Source of the DNA: Halichoerus grypus
Taxonomy: Eukaryota > Chordata > Mammalia > Carnivora > Phocidae
Length of the DNA stretch: 64,000 bases
NCBI RefSeq assembly: GCF_964656455.1
Contig: NC_135715.1
Span: forward strand, 40,000,603-40,064,602
Direction of reading: 5' to 3'
In this document: piece by piece, positions 34,014 through 45,285 of the stretch
How the letters are laid out: the number at the start of each line of letters is the position of its first letter
How positions within the stretch are numbered: the first letter of the stretch is position 1
Program-made: the position numbers and the translations under genes
The notes under the pieces: generated by a model
What the model was told of the DNA's origin: nothing
The model's database searches: none
What the model saw: only the letters and a program-made list of their open reading frames with translations

Positions 34014-34490
34014 AGAAAGGCCGTTACTGCAGCTGTGGTTCGGAATATCAGGAAGCTGTTACTGCTGCTGTTGCCAAAGGAAAACCACACTGGACAAGTG
34101 TTGAAATAAATGCCAAATATGGAGCTGCTCCTGCCCCAGGTGCCGCATCAGCAAACAGATTAGCGTTCCTGTCCCTTGACCAGAGACGCAGGCAGCCAAT
34201 CTCCAAGTGCCAAGCCAACACTGTACTGTATAGTTACTTCCTTATCCTTTATTCTTTATTCTATAAAAGCTTTCTGCCCACTAGTTGATAAATTTAATCA
34301 TCTAAGAAAGTCTGCTCTGTTTTTTCTGCCCCATAGACATGTCTGTTTTTAGTTTTCCCTCTGGTCTTTCTGCCAAGCTTCTCTACGGCAAATAAAGAAG
34401 GATGGCTTTGTTTCTGGTGAAATAATTGGCCCCAAATGGAAAGCTTTCTAATCTAGCCATAGGCCCTACCAGCCTAAGATTAAAAATAAA
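34014..34490 (+). repeat. Unidentified repeat-like or pseudogene-like block
   Basis: Less AT-rich than its surroundings. It has 'tattctataaaagctttctg' (TATA-like) at about 34256, 'cggcaaataaagaaggatgg' (poly(A)-signal-like) at about 34387, and a further 'taaaaataaac' at its end. The layout could be an LTR or the 3' end of a processed pseudogene. I recognise neither the LTR family nor the protein in any frame. Confidence 0.3.
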
Positions 34491-34495
34491 CTTTT

Positions 34496-34678
34496 GGGTG
34501 CCTGGGCGGCTCAGTTGGTTAAGTGTCTGACTTAGACTCATGTCATGATCTCAGGGTCCTGGGATAGAGCCACACATCTGGGTCCCTGCTCAACAGGGAG
34601 TCTGCTTGTCCCTCTGTCCTTCCCCCTGCTTGTGCTCTCTCTCTCTCTCAAATAATAAATAAAATCTTTAAAAAATAA
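34496..34678 (+). mobile_element. SINEC
   Basis: 'gggtgcctgggcggctcag', 'catgtcatgatctcagggtc', CT-rich part and A-tail. Flanked by aataaactttt on both sides (34485-34495 and 34679-34689). Confidence 0.93.
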
Positions 34679-34934
34679 TAATAAACTTTTTATTAGATGC
34701 CTATAATATTATCTTTTAGTCTCTCTGCCTCTCCCTCATTAGGACCTAGCTCATAGATATGAAAAAAAACCTTGAGAAATGCTGTTAAGGAAGATTCTGG
34801 CCCAATAAATATTAAAAATATATTTAAAGAAGTAATCTGTAAACAAAATGAACAAGTAGGTTTTGTATGCAATCCAGTAGTTTCGAACATAGAAAATATC
34901 ATAGGGAATATAGTCAATGATATTGTGAAGATAG

Positions 34935-35020
34935 CATAACATAGAGAGAAGTTGAATCACTATGTTGTTCACCTGAAACTAAAGTAACATCATGTGTCAG
35001 CTATACTCAAAACAAATAAA
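34935..35020 (+). mobile_element. L1 3' terminus (old)
   Basis: 'tgaatcactatgttgttcac' then 'ctgaaactaaagtaacatca' and 'cagctatactcaaaacaaat' is the typical end of an L1 3'UTR. Confidence 0.7.
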
Positions 35021-35247
35021 AGCACATCATGGATGGACCAAGAGGGTATAATGCTAAGTGAAATAAGTTGGTCAGAGAAAGACAAATACCATATGATTTC
35101 ACTCATATGTGGAATTTAATAAGACAAATGAACAAAGAAAAAAAGAGACAAACAAAAAATAGACTCTTATAGAGAACAAACTGGTGGTTGCCAGAGGGAA
35201 GGTGGGGGGATGGAAAAAATAGATAAAGGGGATTAAGAGCACACTCA
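35021..35247 (+). mobile_element. Outer L1 3' region, part 1
   Basis: 'gtataatgctaagtgaaata', 'gtcagagaaagacaaatacc', 'atgatttcactcatatgtgg' and 'caaactggtggttgccagag' are the L1 ORF2 end and 3'UTR. Interrupted at 35248 by another L1 end and resumes at 35496. Confidence 0.85.
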
Positions 35248-35482
35248 GAAGAACCATGAGAGACAATGGACTCTGAAAAACAAACTGAGGGTTCTAGAGG
35301 GGAGGGAGGTGGGAGGATGGGTTAGCCTGGTGATGGGTATTGAGGAGGGCACGTTCTGCATGGAGCACTGGGTGTTATGCACAAACAATGAATCATGGAA
35401 CACTATATCTAAAACTAATGATGTAATGTATGGGGATTAACATAACAATAAAAAAAATATTATACCCAAAAAAAAAAAAAAA
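35248..35482 (+). mobile_element. Inner L1 3' end nested in older L1
   Basis: 'accatgagagacaatggact', 'ctgaaaaacaaactgagggt', 'actgggtgttatgcacaaac' and a poly(A) tail: a 235-bp 5'-truncated carnivore L1. A perfect 13-bp duplication, aagagcacactca, is at 35235-35247 and 35483-35495. Confidence 0.93.
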
Positions 35483-35495
35483 AAGAGCACACTCA

Positions 35496-35595
35496 TCTTG
35501 ATGAGCACTGAGTAATGTGTAGAATTGTGGAATCATTATATTTTATACCTGAAATTAATATAACATTATATGTTAATTATACTTCAGTTAGAAAA
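35496..35595 (+). mobile_element. Outer L1 3' region, part 2
   Basis: 'tcttgatgagcactgagtaa', 'cattatattttatacctgaa' and 'attatacttcagttagaaaa' finish the outer L1 3'UTR. Confidence 0.85.
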
Positions 35596-36412
35596 AAACA
35601 CTAGGCCACATTTGTCTACATATATAATTGATTCCTTTTAGTCTTATTATATCAATTATTTTGAACTTCATCTGATTCTCTGGGCTATGAGTTCATTCTC
35701 AACAGTCAAATTTTTAACGATAATTTTAGTTCCATTTGAATGTTACAGTAGATGAGACATTTATGGGGCAATAGGCATAGATATAAAAGTGATATACTTG
35801 ACAATTGTGGTTTATTTTAATTCCCCAATAAAAGATTGAGAGCCTGTTATAAACATTCTATGAGGTGTAGGAGATTTTTGAAAAATGGATATAATTCTTT
35901 ACCATCATTCTATCACTGCATATCAATATATTGGTTTTCTTTCATATACATGATTCCTTGTTTGTTTGACCTCTCAGAGACTGAATATTTCTAGACAATT
36001 AAACAGATTTTGGCCCTCAAAACTGATAATCCTATTTTCAATTATAGCAATGAGAATAAGGGGCCTTCAGTAGCTAGATGCATTTTCTAGATGGTATCAG
36101 TAACTTTCCTTTCTTTGGGGTCTAAGCCCAAGATTCAACCCTCCAACCCTAGGGTTACCTTTTCTTAGTTTCATATCTACCTGCTGCATTCCGTGACTGC
36201 ATGGCTATTAACAAATGCATGGCATGGATACTGCTGTAGATTAGGAAGGGAAAGAGCTTTAGTTACACTTAAGGATTTTAAAATTATTTTCAATCAGTCT
36301 CATGAAGAGACAAACACTCTGGGTCAAGTTTCACCTGTTCTTTTATCTTTCACATTTTCCTTTGATTTCTTTTTTTGCTTTTATTTTTCATTTCTATTTT
36401 TCTAAATTGCTC
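35596..36412. other. Unassigned AT-rich DNA
   Basis: No gene or clear repeat; T-rich end next to the antisense L1. Confidence 0.45.
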
Positions 36413-36866
36413 TAAACTTTTAACTGAAGTATATGTATCTGAAATATAATATTACATTAATTTCAGGTGTACAACATAGTGATTCAACATTTATATACAT
36501 GATTGCTCCCCATGATAAATGTTTGCCATCTGTTACCATACAAAGTTATTACAATATTATTAACTATATTCCCTATGCTGTACTTTACATATTGTGACTT
36601 ACTTATTTTATAACTAAAAGTTTGTACATCTTAACTGCTTTCACCTATTTCACCCACACACCCCCAAGTTCCTCCCCTCTAACCACCACCAGTTCTCTGT
36701 AAGTTTGAGTCTGTTTTTCTTTATTTTGTTTGTTTTGTTTTGTTTTCAGTTTCTGCGTATAAGTAAAATCACACAGTATTTGTCTTTCTCCGACTTACTT
36801 TTTTCACTTAGTTATACATTTTAGGTCCATCCATATTGTCACAAATGGCAATATTTCGTTCTGTTT
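36413..36866 (-). mobile_element. L1M 3' end, reverse strand, part 1
   Basis: 'tgtacaacatagtgattcaa', 'tccccatgataaatgtttgc', 'catacaaagttattacaata' and 'gtaaaatcacacagtatttg' are the reverse complement of an L1M 3'UTR and ORF2 end. Split by a SINE. Confidence 0.9.
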
Positions 36867-37070
36867 TAAAAAAACTTATTATTTATTTATTTGAGAGACA
36901 GAAAGTAAATGAGAGAGCACACGTAGGGGGAGGAGCAAAAGGAGGAGCAGAAGAGGGAGGAGCAGACTCCCCGCTGAGCAAGGAGCCCATGCGGGGCTCG
37001 ATCCCAGGACCCTGGGATCATGACCTGAGCCGAAGGCAGTTGCTTAATGACTGAGCCACCCAGGTGCCCC
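36867..37070 (-). mobile_element. SINEC inside antisense L1M
   Basis: 'cttattatttatttatttga', 'gagcagactccccgctgagc', 'gggatcatgacctgagccga' and 'ctgagccacccaggtgccc'. The flanks tatttcgttctgttt and tatttcattctttgt are a mutated duplication. Confidence 0.93.
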
Positions 37071-37556
37071 TATTTCATTCTTTGTAATATTCCATTGCAT
37101 ATATGTGTGTGTATATTATATATACTCACATCTTCCTATCCATTCATCCTATTGGCAGACATCTAGGTTGCTTCCATATCTTTGCTATTGTAAATAATGC
37201 TGCAATGAACATAAGGGTACATACATATTTCCGATCAGTGTTTTCATTTTCTTCAGGTAAATACCCAGCAGTGGAATTGCCGGATCAGATGGCATTTCTA
37301 TTATTAATTTTTTGAGAAGACTCCATACTGTTTTCCAGAGTGGCTACACCATTTTACATTCCCACCCACAGTGCATGAGAGCTCCCTTTTCTCCACACTC
37401 TCCCCAGCACTTATAATTTCTTGTCTTTTTGATTTTAGCCACTCTGACAGGTGTGAAGTGATACCACATTGTGGTTTTGATTTGCATTTCCTTGAGGATG
37501 AGTGATGGTGAGCATCTTTTCATGTGTCTTTTGGCCATCGTACCTTTTCAGTTGCC
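37071..37556 (-). mobile_element. L1M ORF2 C-terminal part, reverse strand
   Basis: 'ctattgtaaataatgctgca', 'accattttacattcccaccc' and 'gtggttttgatttgcatttc' continue the antisense L1. The minus strand of 37344-37538 still reads as ORF2 C-terminal protein ([20 protein letters not shown]), a useful reference for the deletion in the L1 at 51.0 kb. Confidence 0.92.
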
Positions 37557-39345
37557 CTCATTTAAACTCTATTTTCTGAATCTTTTTAATAGTCTTATCT
37601 TTAATTAAATGCAGTCAATAGATTTTTTTTTTTTTTGCAATGTTTTGAGTATGGTTAAAACTTTCAGGTTCCAGATTTTATTCTAATGCTTAGTTCTGTT
37701 CAATTTTAAGTACTAAGTTTAGCTGAGAGAATATTAGGTTAAAAAATGTTATCATAGAAACACAAATTTATCAACATTACTATAAATTTCTCATAGTACA
37801 TGATCTACTGGATAATGAATTAAATGTATGTATGTACACACACTCACATTTAAAGACTCCTTTATATAGGCTTATGTTGTATGATTTATGTATTATAAAT
37901 ATAGAGCACCAAATGACTTCTGAATATCCAGATACTTGGGACTATATTTTAGTTTTACTGACACACTAATTTTCTTTAGAACACATTCTAGGCCATATAC
38001 TGACATTAAAATCCTGATTAAGTGTAATTTTTAGAATTGAGTATCCCCTTTCTACAGAAAAATTTCTTTTGTTCCATTCTACTAAGCCAATGCTCACCTT
38101 TAGGTGATGAATTTTCAGTGCAGTTCAAGTCTGTTAACTTTAACAGGGGCTTATTGGAACAGTCATAGTGAACTATGTAAGAATTGTGCCACTGAGACTC
38201 AATTATAAGGTAGAATACTGCTCAATCTTGGTGGTTACAGTGCAGCTGGGATTATTTTTTTCATCTTTCTTATCTAGTTCTATGTCTCAAGTTGGTATTT
38301 TCATCTAGTCACATAGATAAATTCAGTTATCTTTAACACTTGTGATTTAATCCATATTTCTATTTTATTTCATTCTTTCTTATTCCTAAAATATTACATG
38401 GAAGCTGACTAATTTTTTTTTTTTTTTACTCTAACATTTCTAGCAACACTATGGCCATTTAAAATATATTTTTTACACAAGTAGGACAATTTCAAATGTG
38501 AGTATGAACATCTGTCGACATCTTAGTTGCAATACTAAACAGTACCAAGATAAAAAGTACCGTTTTAGTGACTCTTTTTGTTGTTCTTATATCTTAATCT
38601 ACAAGATGTTGAATCTCTTGATATAATACTATTTCACAATTTAATGTAAAAATAGGTATAACCATAAGAACATATTGGGAATCAATGACTGCATAAAGAT
38701 GCATTTTTATCTATCTTATGTTAAAAATAATCTTTCATGAATAATGGATCATTGTGAAATGGAATACTGGGTAAAAGAAAAATAAAAGTGGTAATTCTTT
38801 ATATTACCTTTGTATTTTTCCTTCATTAATATGGAAGTAATAAAATAAATTTAGTTTATGTGACTATTCAAGCTACAAGAATGAATGGAAACTCGAAGAG
38901 AGAAGGTACAGCAGAGTATAAGGAACTCTGGCATCCCAAACCTAATTAACAAAGGAATTGTTGACAAGTAATACACTAAGAAGTGGTTAGGTAATAATCA
39001 AGGAAATTTCATCATCGGCTAAATATTAAGAGATTATTGTTAATTACCTCTCCGTTTTATAATACTATCATGGTTGCATTAAAACATTAGTTCTTTTAGG
39101 AATACCTAAAAAAGGACACTGGGTAAAAATAATATGACATCTTTGATTTTCTTTAAAATCTAGATTGAAGGCTTGAGTCAGATGGCAATTAAATAAGACT
39201 GATAGTATGTTCCTAATTTTAGAAGGTGATGATGGTTAATGTGGGTTTATTATACTAATCCTTATTTTTCATTGTAAATATAACTGGTCTAAAATTTTCT
39301 AGCATATAAGTATTGACATGCCTATTTCTGGATTTCCTGATCAAA
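37557..39345. other. Unique AT-rich DNA
   Basis: 1.8 kb without a recognised element, apart from T runs near 37623 and 38411. No gene. Confidence 0.5.
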
Positions 39346-39348
39346 AAT

Positions 39349-39486
39349 TGGAGAGTGGAAAGATCATTACCTTTGGAATAAAAGAGACATAGATTTAAGT
39401 CTGCAAGCTTCTCTAGTTACCAGCTGTGGATATTGAGGACATTAGTGAACATCTAGGAATTTTACATTTTCACCTGTAAAATAGGA
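39349..39486 (+). repeat. MIR SINE
   Basis: 'gtggaaagatcattaccttt', 'agacatagatttaagtctgc', 'cttctctagttaccagctgt' and 'tcacctgtaaaataggaata' follow the MIR consensus from head to core in order. Confidence 0.75.
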
Positions 39487-39570
39487 ATATAGATAGATGA
39501 TAGATAGATACAGATATAGATATATGAGTGTGATGAACACACACACACAAACACACGCACACATACACAG
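39487..39570. repeat. Compound (GATA)n/(CA)n microsatellite
   Basis: 'gatagatgatagatagatac' followed by 'cacacacacacaaacacacg'. It directly abuts the MIR 3' side. Confidence 0.9.
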
Positions 39571-40833
39571 TTGAATCTCGAAAAACATGCAGGGCAGATT
39601 AGGTGCACCAAACCCACACCCAGTGTTTGCTTCTGGCCAACAATGAAAGAACTGAGGAAGACAGCCAAGGCAAAGACCATGTGTAACTATTCAAAAATTG
39701 GCCATATGGAAGCCTCAGAAATGCGGAATGGTCAGTGTCCAGCAAGCAAACCACAGAAGTTTAGGTTGCAAAAGCCTAAGATGCAAAAGTCGATGGCATT
39801 GACCTTAGCAAAGACAAGTATTTTTAACAAGCATGAATTTTGAGCAGACATAGATTATCTAGCTCTCAGGCTGCTGACCCTGAACTACGTGGAAAAAATT
39901 TGGCTTAATATTGTAGATGAGGTTGAGCCTGACTCAGGTCATTTTAGGTATGGGTTGGCAGGGCATGATTGTTGCCTTTAAACTTCAAAACAGCTGAATT
40001 TTCTATGCTAAAGAACACAGGGAAATTATTGAAAATTTTTATTGTGAGCCTACATAGGCATCTTTTCAAATTCCACTGTGTTTGGGCCAAGAAGGGCAAT
40101 TTGGATGAAGCTAACTGAATTCACAGACTCAGCAGTAACAAGCTATGCTCTCTGTAGTGTTTGGCATCTACAACATAAAGGTAATCTTAATGCTAACCAA
40201 ACTCCTGGCCGGAGAGAGGAGGAAACCACTATAGCACAGGAATAAACACATACGTTTCACAGTTAGGTGTGGAAATGATGCCATTATCGAAAGCCCACAA
40301 TTTATAATGGGGATTGCAAAAACATGGAGTACAAAAAGGAAATAAAAAATAAGATTTGAATATACTTAATGGAAATAAAAACCACTCAAAGAAAATATAT
40401 TGACTGGAACAACTATTATTATTCATTTCTAAAACTTGGGAGAAAATGGCAATGTCTCTAGCCTCTGAGGGAAGAGAGGGCATACATAGAGAGCATGCAT
40501 CCAAACCCCACTATTTAAAAATCTGTAATATCAAGATTAAGTACTCTCTTAGAGATTTCTGCTAGTTGAATCTGAGTTCACACTGGCAAATCCTGACTTT
40601 TTTTTTCCCCCTGGTCTGCCTTCTCATTTCAGAGTCTGAGTCATTGGAACCTATTGGGTTAACGCTAGGTTGGAATGCTGGGTTAACATTTTTTTTTTTG
40701 GACTGGAAGAGTTTACTTTGGATTACTGCAGTAGGGTTTGCAAACTGACTTATTTTCTACATTTGGGAGGCGGTGGTGTCAGAGCTGAAAAAATCAAGTG
40801 TGTCTTATTAACTCTCTGAGCTCTTTAAAACAT
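39571..40833. other. Unassigned DNA with one open frame of unknown origin
   Basis: 39571-39843 reads as a 90-codon basic frame ending 'FNKHEF'. It has no domain I recognise and no splice, Kozak or poly(A) context. The region to about 40200 is less AT-rich than its neighbours and may be an unrecognised repeat or decayed retrocopy. Confidence 0.35.
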
Positions 40834-40853
40834 AAGACTTATCAGACACTTTT

Positions 40854-41058
40854 GGGGCATCTGGTGGCTCAAATGGTTAAGCGTCTGCCTTCGGCTCAGG
40901 TTATGATCCCAGGGTCCTGGGATCGAGCCCCACATCGGGCTCCCTGCTTGGCGGAGTGCCTGCTTCTCCCTCACCCTCTATTGTTCCCCCAGCTTGTGCT
41001 CTCTTGCTCTCTCTGTCAAATAAATAAATGGAATCTTAAAAAAAAAAAAAAAAAAAAA
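40854..41058 (+). mobile_element. SINEC
   Basis: 'ggggcatctggtggctcaaa' head, 'gtctgccttcggctcaggtt' body and a ~20-base A-tail. A 20-bp duplication with one mismatch, beginning aagacttatca, lies at 40834-40853 and 41059-41078. Confidence 0.96.
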
Positions 41059-41078
41059 AAGACTTATCAGGCACTTTT

Positions 41079-41884
41079 AACTAAAATAAATCAACTGCTA
41101 AGATTTAGAGGGAACTATATGCATTCCCAGAGGAAATAGACCAGAAGCAACTTCTGAAAGACTTGATTCCTCCTAGTCGACAAGAACTTTTTAAAAGATA
41201 AGGCCAAGCAGAAGGTAAAATTATAATGCACTCAAATTTCTTTATCTTTTTTTAACTCAAATATGGTTAAGCATTGGTTTCAGATTTTAATTCCTTCATG
41301 TTTGACATTATTATATTTTCATCTGCAAGATAATTGAGTTTTTAGACTCTTTTCCCCAGGAATTTGATTAGGTTTTTTTTTTTTTTTTTTAAATAAAGTA
41401 TCCTGTGGTTGACATTTTATTACTGGAATATTTTAACATTATAATTGGATGTTTTGCAGATCCTTTGCTAGACTATACTGCACAAAGTGGTTTAAAAAAT
41501 TTTGGATGGGAAATTGAAAGATGTAAAATTTTGACTTTGGACATACAATGACTTGGAGAAAAAAATGCTAGCTATCACATTATTCTAATATAACTTCATA
41601 AGCATTTGCATTAGTCATAGGTAGTCTTAGGAGGAAACATAGAGGAGCAGTGGGTGATATTGACAAACCTCTTCTAGAACATATCTTAAATGACTCTAAT
41701 AGATTGCTGGACTCCTCTGAGGAAGACAGCCACGTTGCTGGTTGATCATGTCTAAAATGATTAAGTTCAGTAGGTTTGGATTAGAAAAAGCTGTAGAATG
41801 TTTGAAGAGAACATGATTTTCCGTTCTTGAAATGTCCTTCCATATGGAAGGAATTTCACTAGAATAAAATGCCTCAGGGAGATT
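41079..41884. other. Unassigned AT-rich DNA
   Basis: T run at 41373-41390. No gene or named repeat. Confidence 0.45.
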
Positions 41885-42360
41885 GTATTTGTTATGGGAC
41901 GCTAACTGCTATCACACTTAGCAATACTCCCAAATTTCGGTGACTTAACACAATAAAAATTTATTTTTTAGAAGCAGTCAAAGTGCCCTGGGGCCCTGCA
42001 CTATGCAGTCCTTCTGGGATTAGAATCCTTCAGTCTGGGGCTGATCTCTGGTAGATCCTTGGGATTCTTTAAATCAGCAAGTGTTCAAAGCAGGTGAGGG
42101 CCAAGTGGGAGGTATTCATGACTGGCCTGAAATTGACACAACTACTTCCACTCACATTCCATTAGCCAGAATTCAATCAAAATGATACAACTCATGGGGA
42201 AATAAGAGAAAAGAACAATGGCACAGCTTATGCAAAAGAGATTGAAAAGATGCATTCTACCTGTGCACCCAGGAAGAAAGGGAGGACAAGAGTTTTACTG
42301 AGGAGTAACATGCTCTCACACAAAAAGTGATTTGTTATAGTAATCCCAGAAGAAAATATT
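41885..42360 (+). repeat. Ancient interspersed repeat, family uncertain
   Basis: 'ttgttatgggacgctaactg', 'ctcccaaatttcggtgactt' and 'cactcacattccattagcca' match a known old mammalian repeat layout ('gtgacttaacacaataaaag ... acattccattggccagaa'). The class is uncertain. Confidence 0.45.
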
Positions 42361-42389
42361 ATGCAGACATAGCCCAGCCTCTTACTATT

Positions 42390-42612
42390 CAGTTTCACAT
42401 AGGGGTTAAGAGTAAAGTCTTTGCAGTATAACTACTTAGCTCTGAGCTGTAGTTTTACCACTGGCAGACTGCGTGTACGTAGGTAGGCCACTGAACCTCT
42501 CTCAGCTCTCTAATTCATGAAAGGGGCTAAGAGTACCTGCCTCATAGAATTGGTGCAAGTATTAGCATTTAATACATTCAATGGCTAGAATGGTATCTGC
42601 TCTATGGTAGTG
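42390..42612 (+). repeat. MIR SINE, near full length
   Basis: 'ggttaagagtaaagtctttg', 'ccactgaacctctctcagct', 'agagtacctgcctcatagaa' and 'ttggtgcaagtattagcatt' run through MIR from the tRNA-like head to the 3' region. Confidence 0.85.
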
Positions 42613-43570
42613 TCATATGCTCGGTTGGATTAGTAGGAACTGTCAGATAGGCTCCTTCTTTACATTGTTTCCTTTATGTCTGTGTAACAAGCTCAGTTTT
42701 AGTTAAAGTGTTCTATGTATGTGTGAAAAATGCATACTATTTACAAAACAGTATACTCTGAATACCTACTAAATTTCCATATCAATCAAAGCATTAAGTC
42801 TCTTCTATTTTTTCATTCTATCACATCTTTGTGATACTGAAATTGATTAAGCATCCTCTTATAATTTTATAATTCTAAAAGTTCTTCCACTTCTAAGGAA
42901 TTTTATTTAATTATTTTCTATGTGCGTTGGTGCATATAGTTTTATATTTGATATATCTTCTTCATATAATACACTTCTTATCTTTATATTACATGTGTCT
43001 TCCTTGGGTTTATTTTCTGTAAGTAAATTTTATCTTGAAAACATCAATTATTTACTGAATTGTTATGTGTTTCCCTTTCTTTTTAGTTACATTTTCTAGT
43101 AACTCTGCTTATTTTTTACCTATCCTTCTTTCTGAGTTTTTAAATAAAATTATATAACCAAGTTTTGCATGTTAGTACAATCTATCTCTGTCTTTTAATG
43201 GGAAAACCCATTCCTCTCACATTTCTTCTAATTCTAGTTAAAAATTATATCTGTTTCCAATATAATTTGGTTTACTGTAAATTCTATTTCATGGTTTCTC
43301 TTTATTTTTTGCTAGGTTGATCAAATTTTATTCAAGTTCCTTATTTTGTCATTTTGAGGAAGTTATTACTCAATCCTATTTACCCATGCTAATTTATAAA
43401 TTATTGCATAGTTATCTTCTCCTTTACTGATTACTGCTTACATTGATAGTCATAATAAAAAATATACTTCACTAATCTCGTATAAAAACAAGATAACATA
43501 CATCTTAACCTCAAATGTTTCCTTGTGGCTTTCGCAAATCTAATTAAGATATAATTCCATGTATAGTTTT
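42613..43570. other. Unassigned AT-rich DNA
   Basis: No gene or recognised repeat. T-rich with poor sequence complexity. Confidence 0.45.
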
Positions 43571-43830
43571 TTCCTCTCCCTCCCTCCTTACTTCCTTTCC
43601 TTCCCTTCCTTCCCTCCCTCCCTCCCTTTTTCTTTCTTTCTTTTCTTTCTTTTTCTTTTTCTTTCTTTCTTTCTTTCCTTCTTTCTTTCTTCTTTCTTCT
43701 TTTTCTTTCTTTCTTTCCCCTTCCTTCCTTGCTTGCTTCCTTCCTTCCTTCTTTCCTCTTTCTTTCTTTCCCTCCCTGTGCTTTTTTTTTTATTTTTTCT
43801 TGCTTTTTTCCTTCCTTTCTTCTCTCATTT
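43571..43830 (+). repeat. Polypyrimidine (CTTT/CCTT)n tract
   Basis: About 260 bases almost purely C and T on the plus strand, in shifting CCTT, CTTT and CCCT units. Both long frames here (141 codons forward, Phe/Leu/Ser-rich; 148 codons reverse, Lys/Arg/Glu-rich) are by-products of the repeat. Confidence 0.97.
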
Positions 43831-43999
43831 GTCCTTTCTTCCTTTTGTTTATGGCTTTGTTGCATACCATTCTTCAAAGCATCAGTTCTTTCTTAAGGCA
43901 CAAAGTAAAAGCCTTTCTGTATTTGTAATCCTTTATATTAGAACCCTGGGTAAATATGATGGTATATTTTTAGTTCCCCTTTGAAACTAGAAGCCTAGG

Positions 44000-45285
44000 T
44001 ATAGACCAGCAGATACCCCTTATGGGATGGTGACTCTATGATTCACTCCATGAATCAGGTGGCCAAGTTTTCTCTTCAACATTCTCTGCAGGCTGGCCTT
44101 TACTGTAGGGCTGTTAATACAAGTCCATCTCGTTTGACCAAGAGTGGCAAAATATCCTGTCTTATTCTGTGCCTCCAAATTCGTTAGTACAAAATAATTA
44201 TGGCACAATGTGGGACAAAGGATTGTCAGCATGAAAAGCGTTGTGTCTTGGCTCTTGATACCAACACAATAAAGAATTAGAGAGTGGTGCAAACTGACAA
44301 ACTTATTAAAACAGTAGTACACTCTCTAGGGGCACCAGGTTGGCTCTCTTGGTTAAGCATCTGCCTTCAGCTTAGGTCATGATCTCAGGACCCTGGGATC
44401 CAGCCCCGCATCAAGCCCCTCATGAAGCCCTGCATCAGGATCACTGGTCTGCGGAGAACCTGTTTCTCCCTTTCCCTCTGCCTGCTGCTCCCCCTGCTTA
44501 TGCTCTCTCTCTGTCAGCCAAATGATTAAATAAAATCTTTTTTAAAAAGCAAAACAAACAAACAAAAACACAGTGCACTCTCTAAAGGAGAATGAGCAGG
44601 TTCCAGCTCCTAGGTTGTTTTGGGATAGGATATTTATTGGGTCTTTCTGGGCCAGGAGGAACTGTGTTGTATAGTGGGGTAGTCTCTAATGGAGGCTACC
44701 TCCATCATTTGGGGGACTCCTCTCACAGGTTGAGAGGGGAAGTTTTTGACCCTACAAAGTTTGTGCAGAACCATCATGGCACCCTTTCTCCATTAAGGTT
44801 GAGGCTATAACCACAATGCACATACATTATAATGAGTCTAGGGGTTACCCTGGGGCAGAGATGGAAGAGGAGAGTGCATGTTCTGCACCTATGGCCTTTG
44901 GTCTGTTAGCCCCAGGGTCTTGGAAGCCACAATGTCAGGATGTTGTGCCCCCGGGGTTCTAATGTGTAAACTATTTATCACTGTCCTTGTCTCCACATTT
45001 AACTGTCTATCAGAATTTCTACAGATAACCAATCTATGAGTCTTAGATGCCCCAGATTCTATTTGCCCCAATATCTGGGGATTTGTTGTTTTGACAAACA
45101 TGTAACCATTTGGGGTGTGACAGCAGGAGTAGAAGTAGTGGAAATAACCTAGTTTGAACATTTTGGCCCCGCCTTCCTGAACAAGCAGCTCTTCATCCTC
45201 TGAGAGTTTGTCATTAGATGATTTGCAGTTGGTAGAATAGAGCAACAGGAATATGGTCAAGTCATCTTGTACACTTGAGGTTTTC
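44000..45285 (-). repeat. Probable ERV LTR block, reverse strand
   Basis: On the minus strand, 'acccaataaatatcctatcc' (TATA/poly(A)-like) is followed downstream by 'ttttaataagtttgtcagtt', 'taattctttattgtgttggt' and 'atcaagagccaagacacaac', which resembles LTR R and U5. U3-like sequence of higher GC lies at 44600-45200. A SINE (44329-44565) splits it. The family was not recognised and the ends are approximate. The reverse 123-codon frame at 44889-45260 has no known domain. Confidence 0.45.
44329..44565 (+). mobile_element. SINEC with internal tandem triplication
   Basis: 'ggggcaccaggttggctctc' head, 'ttaggtcatgatctcaggac' body and an AAAC-rich tail. The middle holds three 12-base units at 44402-44413, 44414-44425 and 44426-44437 (agccccgcatca, agcccctcatga, agccctgcatca) where other copies have one. 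The flanks cactctcta/gcactctcta are a decayed duplication. Confidence 0.93.

Noticed and set aside
43431..43984. Overlapping frames of 148 and 141 codons
   Set aside because: Both read through the polypyrimidine tract; composition is Lys/Arg/Glu or Phe/Leu/Ser only.
44889..45260. 123-codon minus-strand frame as a possible gene
   Set aside because: Lies inside an LTR-like block, has no recognisable domain, and the surroundings have no exon structure.
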